Shown piece by piece: positions 7,990 to 15,763 of a stretch of DNA of 64,000 nt. The stretch spans positions 60,588 through 124,587 of the forward strand of contig NZ_MJIL01000099.1 in the NCBI RefSeq assembly GCF_001939735.1, given 5' to 3'. The notes below the pieces were generated by a model. The model saw only the letters and a list, made by a program, of their open reading frames with translations. It made no database searches and was not told the origin of the DNA. Positions within the stretch are counted from its first letter, which is position 1; each line of letters begins with the position of its first letter. The DNA comes from Photobacterium proteolyticum. GTDB lineage: Bacteria; Pseudomonadota; Gammaproteobacteria; Enterobacterales; Vibrionaceae. The position numbers and the translations under genes are program-made.

Positions 7990-10854
7990 CTATTGGCCAT
8001 TCACAATAATGGTATGGGTTGACGATGATGTTTTTCCTTTGTCGTCAGTGACGGTTAACTTGAACTTGAGTGTGGTATTTACCTCAGGCGTCAATGCGTA
8101 CGCATAGCTGCTCGAGGGATAGGCCATTTTGACTTCAGGACCTGCAATTTGGCTCCATTGATATTTGGCAATAGAACCATCCGGATCTGATGACTTTGTT
8201 CCATCAAGGGCTGCCCATTGAGAGAAAGAGGCAACCTGCTCTTTAGCGACACTTGCAATAGGTGCTTTGTTCCTATCTTCATTTCCGGCTTTTACAATAA
8301 CGGTCTGAATAGCTGAATCACTGTTTCCAGCTTCATCAGTAATTGTCAGCTTAAACTTGAGAGTGGTGCTGTAATCTGGCGTGATCGCGTAGGCATAGTT
8401 ATTGTCGGCATAATCTATCCGTACCTGGGGCCCTTGAACCTGTGTCCATTGGTAGTGAACATTCGTGCCTTCTGCGACGATAGATTTGGTCCCATCTAAC
8501 GTAACCCACTGGCGAGCAGGCGCAGTTTGAGTGTCACTGACTTTGGCAACAATACTGTTACCGCCAATAGCTATTTTCCCTTCGTAAGCTGGTGCATTAT
8601 GCTCTGTTACAGTAAGAGTCATTGGCTCGCTGGATGTTATCTCGAAGTGTGCAATACCATTTTCGTCGGTTGTCATTACATGGGATTCACCTGACGTTGA
8701 TACTAGCGCTACCCGTGCACCTTTTAGCCTATTGTCTCCGTTTTGGACAACTACATCGAATGACGCGTTGCTTCCACTAGAAAGGCTATCAGGATAGGTG
8801 ACGGTTAATGCCTGAGGGCGTTGGGTACGCAACTCTAGCTCAGGATCCCCAAACCAACTAAAGAAACGAGCCGTTGAAAGTGCTGTACCACTGGTTCCGT
8901 AATGGTTAAACAGACGGTGCTTAGCACGGTTCATTGCCATCGCCGGGCGCCAGGATACAGGGTAAATATTACTGGACCAGTTGCCGTCGTAATCATCCCA
9001 GAAGCTATCCATAATCGCAGCATGCATCAAGTCGTTATAACCCGAGTAGCTAACCCGTGCTGCACCTGTAAAGCCAATGGCACCGCCATTGGGGTTGCGC
9101 ATCCAGGATTCTGCAAATGAATCTTTGCCGTCAAACCAGCCAGTTGCACAGTTCAGGCTGAATACCACCGGTGACATGTTACCATTGGCCAGTGCACTGA
9201 CTTCGGTAGCGGTATAGTGTGGGTCTGCCCAGCCGGAGCCGTTGCCATATCCATGATCTCGGTGCAGAACGAGGCCAACACCTTGGTTAATGGCATCGGA
9301 TATTTGAACATGGTTACCATTGCCTTGGTTTTTCCAAGCCTGCGGGACCGGGCTTGGGGGAGTGACTCTGGCGCTACCGTAATCCCAGCCACCATATTTC
9401 AATTCTTTAGATAAATCGGCGTCCCACTGCAGGGCTGTATGGATTTGATAGCCTTTATTAAACAGGTCGCCAGGTCCACCAAAGAAGTTATAGTCAGGGC
9501 CCAGGAAGTCAGCGACTCGGTGAAGATCTTCCATGAACATCCTATCAGCAACTCTGTTACCATCGTTATCCTGATATTGCCCGGCAAGCAAGATGTCATT
9601 GTAGCGGTCCGAATCGACCGGCGTTTTTTCGTAGCTTAAGGTACGAGCGACCATACTGGTTATTTGGGCTTCAGTATCGCCAGGGAAGCGACCCATAACC
9701 AAGTCAGGATACTTATCATCACCATCAACTAACGTATATTCGAAGTCAGTATGCCATTTATGGTTTTTGCCGTGGTAGCCGTGACCAACAATTTCCCAGC
9801 CTGGAATATCTTCGTGATCGCCAACAAACAAGACGTAAGATGTCATTGTCCCAGTGGTGTAAGCATTGGTTATGTAGTTCTTTATTTGCTCCTGCGTATT
9901 ACCTGTCTCTGTGATCGTCGCAACGTGGACGTTGTAGCCTTTTTGGCGCTTCCATGCAGCTAGAGGTGCTATTGCGTCTTTGAATCGGTCTGCGGTTATT
10001 ATTAAGTAATCTGCTTTTTGGGCTGGCGTTAGCGTAGAATCAGATTCGGTTTGACTTGAGTCGAAAGCCGGATCCGTTGCTTGGTCTGCTTTGGTTCGAA
10101 TATCAATAACCGAGTCTGCTGGAGCATCAAATCCTAGATTGTCACTACGCTTAGTTTTAGACCCGTTACTTTCGGGAAGCGTGTAGTTGACATGAAAGCG
10201 GACTTTTTTCGCGAAGCGGACAGTTTTTTCTACAGGGCTAAACTCAATCGGTCGATAAGAAATAACAGCGTAACTCTTGCCACGTACACGGACTGTTTCG
10301 ACTACATCCACTGGTTGTGTTTTGCTATCTGTGATTAGTCCATAAGCTGCTTCATCTTTCACGAAAGGCATGTTTTGATCAGGACGAGTCCCATCCATTT
10401 CGACAACATCAGGGAAAGGTAATTGAACAGGGTCGACGATGGTATCTGTATATGTTTCAGACCACTCGATATTGTCTACAACGATATTGAGCTGGGCGCC
10501 ATCAGGAATACGGATTAATTGCCGATACCCAGTTAAATTCGGTTTTCCCGGTTCGGCAGGACTACCGCCATCAGGCAATATGATGCGATCATAGATATTG
10601 CCATCAGCCATCTTTACTTTAGCCATTGTCAGTGATGTTAGCTTGGCCTCAAATATTGCTCTTTTGCTATCAAGTGTCATTAGCGAAAAGTATTTGCTTG
10701 GTTGTTCAGATTCAATAGCAGAAGCAACATCAATGGGTTGTTCAAAGGTGATGACTCGCTCATTGAAAAGAGAAGCATCAACGTGTTCAACGGCAATTGC
10801 GGAATGTGAAAATAGCGCGAGGGTTATGAGGAGCCTCGTTTTATTCAGTTTCAT
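7990..10854 (-). CDS. Secreted gingipain-like cysteine peptidase (family C25) with two C-terminal PKD-like domains
   Basis: A 954-residue exported protease. The signal peptide (residues 1-21) ends in HSAIA. A propeptide-like region (to about 260) precedes the peptidase domain (about 280-690). The likely catalytic pair is H534 in HRDHG and C569 in SLNCATGWF. The 35-residue spacing and following glycine agree with the gingipain His/Cys dyad. An Ig-like segment and two similar PKD-like domains (about 776-863 and 874-954, each with LDGTKS, YQWxQ and LKFKLT) follow. There is no type IX sorting domain, so secretion through the type II system is inferred. The ATG is preceded by ACAGGAG. It stands alone, divergent from the OmpV-like gene. 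Confidence 0.9.
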   Translation of the reverse strand: MKLNKTRLLITLALFSHSAIAVEHVDASLFNERVITFEQPIDVASAIESEQPSKYFSLMTLDSKRAIFEAKLTSLTMAKVKMADGNIYDRIILPDGGSPAEPGKPNLTGYRQLIRIPDGAQLNIVVDNIEWSETYTDTIVDPVQLPFPDVVEMDGTRPDQNMPFVKDEAAYGLITDSKTQPVDVVETVRVRGKSYAVISYRPIEFSPVEKTVRFAKKVRFHVNYTLPESNGSKTKRSDNLGFDAPADSVIDIRTKADQATDPAFDSSQTESDSTLTPAQKADYLIITADRFKDAIAPLAAWKRQKGYNVHVATITETGNTQEQIKNYITNAYTTGTMTSYVLFVGDHEDIPGWEIVGHGYHGKNHKWHTDFEYTLVDGDDKYPDLVMGRFPGDTEAQITSMVARTLSYEKTPVDSDRYNDILLAGQYQDNDGNRVADRMFMEDLHRVADFLGPDYNFFGGPGDLFNKGYQIHTALQWDADLSKELKYGGWDYGSARVTPPSPVPQAWKNQGNGNHVQISDAINQGVGLVLHRDHGYGNGSGWADPHYTATEVSALANGNMSPVVFSLNCATGWFDGKDSFAESWMRNPNGGAIGFTGAARVSYSGYNDLMHAAIMDSFWDDYDGNWSSNIYPVSWRPAMAMNRAKHRLFNHYGTSGTALSTARFFSWFGDPELELRTQRPQALTVTYPDSLSSGSNASFDVVVQNGDNRLKGARVALVSTSGESHVMTTDENGIAHFEITSSEPMTLTVTEHNAPAYEGKIAIGGNSIVAKVSDTQTAPARQWVTLDGTKSIVAEGTNVHYQWTQVQGPQVRIDYADNNYAYAITPDYSTTLKFKLTITDEAGNSDSAIQTVIVKAGNEDRNKAPIASVAKEQVASFSQWAALDGTKSSDPDGSIAKYQWSQIAGPEVKMAYPSSSYAYALTPEVNTTLKFKLTVTDDKGKTSSSTHTIIVNGQ

Positions 10855-11516
10855 TTTATTCTCCTGTATGAGTTGTGTTTTGGATAGGTAAAAGCGCTGC
10901 GAATAATGCAGTTGGTTAAGTAGTTAAAATTCTTACGTCTGTTATTGACTATATTATCTTTATTTACTTGTATAAGTTTGTGCTGATTTGAATTTGCCAG
11001 GTTTGACAAGTAACAGATAAAACACCTTGAGGTGATTAGCAATTACTTTTATTTACACACTTATATCTCCAGTTGCATGGATAGAGATTAATGATGTGAA
11101 TAAATATTCTTATAAATTATCCACCCGTTGCGTATTGAGATTACTATTGTTTGTTGTTGATTGGTTTGTTATTTATTGGATTGCCTTTAATTGGTGGTTT
11201 AATTAAATGTTTAGATTTCATTGTTGGTTTATATATACCATGAATTTAAAATTGCGCCGCAAAAAAATGCGAGTGTTAGATTGGTTTGTAATACAAATTT
11301 GACATTACTCGCAGAAATATTTGTTTATGGTTTTATCAGTTGTTCGTATGGTGACACTTTTATAGGAACTTACTCCAGTCGTACCCATGTTTCTGCTACC
11401 TTTAACTGATGTGAGGAGAGGTGAAGCACTTGAGTTACAATTAAAAAATTGTACTTCATACGAATAAGTACGCTAAATTATTAAGATTAAAATGATAAAT
11501 ATAATGGGGAAAGGGT
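10855..11516. other. Divergent intergenic region, 662 bases
   Basis: Strongly A+T-rich spacer between the divergent C25 peptidase and OmpV-like genes. Short open frames here have no ribosome sites and no coding character. It must contain both promoters and has room for regulator sites, but I can assign none. Confidence 0.5.
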
Positions 11517-12896
11517 TTGTTGAAGTATTGGGTGGGGCTTATCTGTTGTATTCCGGTGATTGCTTTTGCCGGTACCTTGGCAGAGGGCGAAGACGCGCAG
11601 AGAGACGTTGTCAGGGAAAGCAAATCTAATGGATTTATCTCAGTTGATGATTTAAGGGTAAAGCGGGATGGAGAGCAAACGTGGGGCATAGCCGCGGTTG
11701 TGCGTAACGCTTCAATCCCCTATGCGACCGAACAGGTTGTTGAAGACTCAACGGTATCGACTTTTGTGCCGATGATGTTCTACCGCGGTGATCGCTTCTT
11801 TCTTAGCGGTACTGAGGGAGGGGTGAACCTGTTTCGCCAGGATGAGTGGGAGGTGAATGCATTAGTCCGCATGCATTTTATTGATATACCGTCTTCGTTT
11901 CAGAATCAGATTGGTGGTGACACAGGGGATATCGGGCTTCAGCTTAAGTATCAGTTTGATGACAACCTCTATAGCGAATTGGAGCTGTTAACGGATCCCG
12001 ATGGTAGGATCAGCTCTCAGGCGTCTGTTGGTGGTATATACAGCTATGGTGACTGGCGTTTTAGGCCAGAGGCATCGTTACTTTGGAAAGAGTCCGACTA
12101 TAACAGTTATTATTATGGTCTGACGCTGGAGTCTATTAATGCCGGTGCGGATTTGAAACTTGGTGCTTCCGGAAGTTACCATGTCACCTCGAATCTGTAT
12201 CTTCTGGGTGGTGCTCATGCCACTTACTTTGATGACAACATTCGTGATTCAGGAATCGTGAATTCAGATTGGCAGGGTGAGCTTTACTTGGGCTTTGGAT
12301 TCTTTAATGATGCTAACAAGCCCAGAAAGTCATCTTTAAGTAACTCGCCCTACTTACGAGTGGCGCATGGGTGGGCGACGCCTTCTAATATCGGCGAAAT
12401 CTTTTCTGGTAACCGGGTAAAAGATGAGTTCGATAACAAGTTAACATCACTCTTCTACGGACATCCGTTAACTGATGAGCTGTTTGGCCTCCCGCTCGAT
12501 ATTTACCTTACCCCGGGGTTTGTCTGGCATTGGAGCTCTGATGTTCAAAGCTCAACTCAAGAGTATGTTGTCGCAGTCAAAGCCTATTATACCGTTGAGT
12601 GGCCTGTAGAGTGGCGCTTTGGCGTTGCGGAAGGGTTGTCTTACGTTGACAATATTACGTATATAGAACAAAGCGAGATGGATAGAAAAGGTTATGAGCC
12701 AAGTAACTTGCTGAACTATCTAGACTTCTCTTTTGATGTGAATTTAGGTGATTTATTTAACCATAAGCCATTAGATGGGGTGTGGTTAGGTTACAGTCTG
12801 CATCATCGTTCAGCCATTTTTGAAAGCGCTTCGCAGTTTGGACGGATCAAAGGCGGCAGTAATTACAATACAATTTACCTGCAGTTCGATCTTTGA
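11517..12896 (+). CDS. OmpV/MipA-type outer-membrane protein with an extra C-terminal barrel-like half
   Basis: The start is TTG at 11517 (or 11520), preceded by GGGGAAAGG. There is a cleavable signal peptide (GLICCIPVIAFAG). Residues about 50-260 match the MipA/OmpV family: WGIAAVVRNASIPY, the GDRFFLSGTEGG segment, then alternating amphipathic strands. The second half (about 265-459) continues with aromatic-rich strands and ends in the terminal aromatic pattern YLQFDL, typical of outer-membrane barrels. Common MipA/OmpV proteins are about 250 residues, so this is a long form. MipA relatives are linked to murein-enzyme complexes and OmpV-like proteins to immunity or osmolarity; the function here is unknown. 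Confidence 0.75.
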   Translation: MLKYWVGLICCIPVIAFAGTLAEGEDAQRDVVRESKSNGFISVDDLRVKRDGEQTWGIAAVVRNASIPYATEQVVEDSTVSTFVPMMFYRGDRFFLSGTEGGVNLFRQDEWEVNALVRMHFIDIPSSFQNQIGGDTGDIGLQLKYQFDDNLYSELELLTDPDGRISSQASVGGIYSYGDWRFRPEASLLWKESDYNSYYYGLTLESINAGADLKLGASGSYHVTSNLYLLGGAHATYFDDNIRDSGIVNSDWQGELYLGFGFFNDANKPRKSSLSNSPYLRVAHGWATPSNIGEIFSGNRVKDEFDNKLTSLFYGHPLTDELFGLPLDIYLTPGFVWHWSSDVQSSTQEYVVAVKAYYTVEWPVEWRFGVAEGLSYVDNITYIEQSEMDRKGYEPSNLLNYLDFSFDVNLGDLFNHKPLDGVWLGYSLHHRSAIFESASQFGRIKGGSNYNTIYLQFDL

Positions 12897-12952
12897 TTGG
12901 TGTTGAGATTGTTGTTTCACTATGGGGAAAGAATGAGACATCGCGTTTCTAC

Positions 12953-12985
12953 CGAAAAAAAAGACAGGCCATGAAGTGGCCTGTC
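12953..12985 (-). terminator. Terminator for azoR (minus strand)
   Basis: Stem GACAGGCC/GGCCTGTC with a 7-nt loop. On the minus strand it is followed by a run of eight T. It lies just after the azoR stop and may also stop transcription from the OmpV-like gene. Confidence 0.85.
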
Positions 12986-13017
12986 GTAAAACAGTGGAAA
13001 TTCAGGAACGCACCTAA

Positions 13018-13611
13018 TTAGGCTGTTAATTGCTCTAGTTCAGATTTAGCGTCAGTGATTGCTTTAGTTGCAAATTCGTCACCCATCGCAAGGGCTTCGC
13101 CGTAAACAAACTCAACATCTGTAAGGCCAACAAAACCGAGAATCGTCTTAAGGTACGGAACCATCAGATCGGTTGCTCCGTCTTTGTGGATACCACCACG
13201 TGTGGTAACAACAATAACTTTTTTGTCAGTTAATAAGCCTACTGGACCTTCTTCTGTGTAAGAGAACGTCACACCGGCACGTGCAATCAAATCAAACCAG
13301 TTTTTAAGCTGTGTTGGAATAGTGAAGTTATACATTGGCGCAGCGATAACTAGCGTATCACTTGCTTTTACTTCCTCAATCAACTGGTCAGAGAGAGCTA
13401 GTGTTTCTTGCTGACGAGCTGTCAGGTTATCGCCACCGCGAAGGCCGCCAGCAATTTCACCATCAAGAACAGGCAGGGGATTCGCTGCTAGATCACGTTC
13501 GATAACAGAGCTAGTTTTTGTTTCCCACGATGCGATTAAGTGATCAATTAATGCGTTTGACTGAGAATAATCGCCTAGAATGCTTGATTTCAAAACAAGT
13601 ACGTTTGACAT
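13018..13611 (-). CDS. azoR: FMN-dependent NADH-azoreductase / quinone reductase
   Basis: A 197-residue flavodoxin-fold oxidoreductase of the AzoR family, which reduces quinones and azo compounds with NADH and FMN in the cytoplasm. The FMN phosphate loop is SSILGDYSQSN (about residues 9-19), and the family segments APMYNFTIPTQLKNWFDLI and TTRGGI are intact. I chose the ATG at 13611 because AAGGAAA sits 7 nt upstream. The frame stays open to 13695, but the extra residues do not resemble the family. Monocistronic, with its own terminator. Confidence 0.93.
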   Translation of the reverse strand: MSNVLVLKSSILGDYSQSNALIDHLIASWETKTSSVIERDLAANPLPVLDGEIAGGLRGGDNLTARQQETLALSDQLIEEVKASDTLVIAAPMYNFTIPTQLKNWFDLIARAGVTFSYTEEGPVGLLTDKKVIVVTTRGGIHKDGATDLMVPYLKTILGFVGLTDVEFVYGEALAMGDEFATKAITDAKSELEQLTA

Positions 13612-14155
13612 GGTAATTTCCTTTGCGCTTTGTGTTGGCTTGAGACTCACTATATTGGCAGGGAGATGATGAAGATAGCGGAAAAAGTCGTCCAAGTTGT
13701 TCGAAAAACTTGAATGGCAGTCCGGTATAAATAATTATCAAATACTTTCAATGCTTTATGGTTTTTATGGCGACTTATTGTATCGAGTTACTGTGTGCTT
13801 TTTTTGAGGGGGGGCAGACGGTGTTGGAAAAAATTGTACAACATACTGAGCATAGCGTTCAAAATGCTGTACATGTTTGCCTGGTAATGTGGTTTGACGG
13901 TAAAATTGCAATTTGAAGGCAAAAAATAGCCCGAAACGACTCCTGTCTCGGGCTTAGGGGAATGGCTCGTGAGAGCCTTGCGCTAACTGGTTAGTAAATG
14001 GAGATCAATTACACTATCAATGGTAGTTCAAGCAGTACAATTTGCCAGTTTAAGCACTGAGAATGTCATTCGCCTCTGACACTGCTGCCATATATTATTG
14101 ATGTCATTTATATTGTGCTGAAAGTGATGTTTTATCGCTTGCAGCGTAATACCAG
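13612..14155. other. Intergenic region, 544 bases
   Basis: Lies between azoR and rsmF. It holds the azoR promoter region on its left and a minus-strand terminator at 13928-13954. I see no gene. Confidence 0.5.
13928..13954 (-). terminator. Terminator downstream of rsmF
   Basis: Stem AGCCCGA/TCGGGCT with a 13-nt loop. On the minus strand it is followed by a T-run. It lies about 200 nt after the rsmF stop. Confidence 0.7.
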
Positions 14156-15610
14156 TTAGATATCAAATAAATTGTTGTCGCGGACTAATTCGCGTGGTAG
14201 GCCGTTCTTGATTCGGTTACCGACCCATTTGCCAATACCGATAGGGTAGTCGCGATATGTGACGATGACTTCACCTTTACCAGATAGGTCTTCAGGTCGA
14301 ATATCTCTTCCCATAAACCATTCTTTCGCTTGTTCGGAAGTCAGGGCAATGGCGACCGTTTCATCACCTGTGGCCAGTGACATAATGGCTTCATGCTGCC
14401 AGCGGTACCCTTTTTTGTGCTGTTCAGCGAGCTTAATGCCAATGCGTTGGAAACGAATCTCACCAAGCAGGTTGCGCAGTTTAGCCGGGAATAACCACAC
14501 TTCTTTATCTCGAAGCCATACCTCGCTGTCCTCAGGCAAGGTGATATCAAGATCAGCTTTGATCGTTTTTGCAATAGCTTGCTGGTCTTGGCTCTTGGCA
14601 AGGCTAAACGGGAATTTGCCCATGCGCTTTTTGACTTTTGGCGATTCGACGGAATCCAGTTTTCGGATCCGGGCTACAAAGAAACCTTCGCTGTCGAAAA
14701 TTTGAGGGTAAACGTGGAGGAAACCGTCCTCCGTCAGCGCTTTGTCTGCTCCCTCAAAGAGCGTATCTAACGGTTCAAATTGTACGGCATCGCCGAAGGT
14801 ATCTTTTAGATAATGGCAGACCTGTTGGTTTTCACTTAAATTCAGGGTGCAGGTTGAATAGACCATCACACCACCAGGCTTTAGTGCCTGGAAGCCGCTG
14901 ACAATAAGGTTGCGTTGTACTGCTGCAATTTCTTCTACTGACTCAAGGCTCCAGTTTTCCATTGCGTCATCGTCTTTACGAATCGCGCCCTCGCCTGAGC
15001 ATGGGGCATCAAGCAGGATAGAATCAAAAGACTCAGGTGCCCAGCCACCAAATACGCAGCCGTCAAAATGGGTAAGGGATGCGTTGTACACACCGCAACG
15101 TTGCAGGTTGGAGTGAAGCACCTTGATACGGCTAGCGGCGAGCTCGTTGGCAACCAATGCACCTTTGTTATTCATTGCGCAGGCTATCTGGGTTGTTTTC
15201 GAGCCTGGTGCCGAAGCCATGTCCAATACACAATCAAGCCCGTCGTTGTCTTTTAGCAGTGCGGTGACAGGCATCATGGAGCTGGCTTCCTGAATGTAGA
15301 ACAACCCGGCCATATGCTCTGCAGTGTTGCCTAGGGATACTGTCTCTTCATCTTCTCGCTCTATCCAGAAACCTGTCTCGCACCAAGGAACTGGTGTCAG
15401 CGTCCAGTCTTTATCAGCGACGCGGGCCAGAAAGTCTTCCACACTGATTTTAAGCGTATTTACCCGGATGCTTCGGCGTAGTGGCGTTTTACAAAAGGCA
15501 ATAAACTCATCCAGATTCAGGTGTTCTGGCATGATCTGACGAATTTGCTCAATGAAGGCTTCAGGGATGTGGATATTAGGATGCAAGGGAGTATCTCGTT
15601 TAACTAGCAA
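14156..15610 (-). CDS. rsmF: 16S rRNA (cytosine(1407)-C(5))-methyltransferase
   Basis: Matches Escherichia coli RsmF (YebU) along its length, including PLRRSIRVNTLK, the SAM-binding segment DMASAPGSKTTQIA, the motif IV cysteine in LDAPCSGEG and the catalytic motif VI cysteine in YSTCTL. The C-terminal half contains the PUA-like segment GIKLAEQHKKGYRWQHEA. It methylates C1407 in the decoding region of 16S rRNA. The start is uncertain: TTG at 15610 or the in-frame TTG at 15586 (giving HPNIHIPEAF, closer to relatives). Neither has a strong ribosome site. Confidence 0.95.
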   Translation of the reverse strand: MLVKRDTPLHPNIHIPEAFIEQIRQIMPEHLNLDEFIAFCKTPLRRSIRVNTLKISVEDFLARVADKDWTLTPVPWCETGFWIEREDEETVSLGNTAEHMAGLFYIQEASSMMPVTALLKDNDGLDCVLDMASAPGSKTTQIACAMNNKGALVANELAASRIKVLHSNLQRCGVYNASLTHFDGCVFGGWAPESFDSILLDAPCSGEGAIRKDDDAMENWSLESVEEIAAVQRNLIVSGFQALKPGGVMVYSTCTLNLSENQQVCHYLKDTFGDAVQFEPLDTLFEGADKALTEDGFLHVYPQIFDSEGFFVARIRKLDSVESPKVKKRMGKFPFSLAKSQDQQAIAKTIKADLDITLPEDSEVWLRDKEVWLFPAKLRNLLGEIRFQRIGIKLAEQHKKGYRWQHEAIMSLATGDETVAIALTSEQAKEWFMGRDIRPEDLSGKGEVIVTYRDYPIGIGKWVGNRIKNGLPRELVRDNNLFDI

Positions 15611-15702
15611 TGGGCCGAGATTCTATAACAAAGCCTATAAATAATCGATGATTGCAACGAGTGGGTTAGTCTGAGTCTTTGTTTAACCGCCAATTAACGA
15701 CA

Positions 15703-15729
15703 AAAAAGGAGCGCGATGGGCTCCTTTTT
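15703..15729 (-). terminator. Terminator of the letAB operon
   Basis: Stem AAAAAGGAGC/GCTCCTTTTT with a 7-nt loop, 35 nt after the letB stop on the minus strand. Confidence 0.88.
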
Positions 15730-15763
15730 AACTAACATGCTTTATTTGCGAAATGCAATCTCG

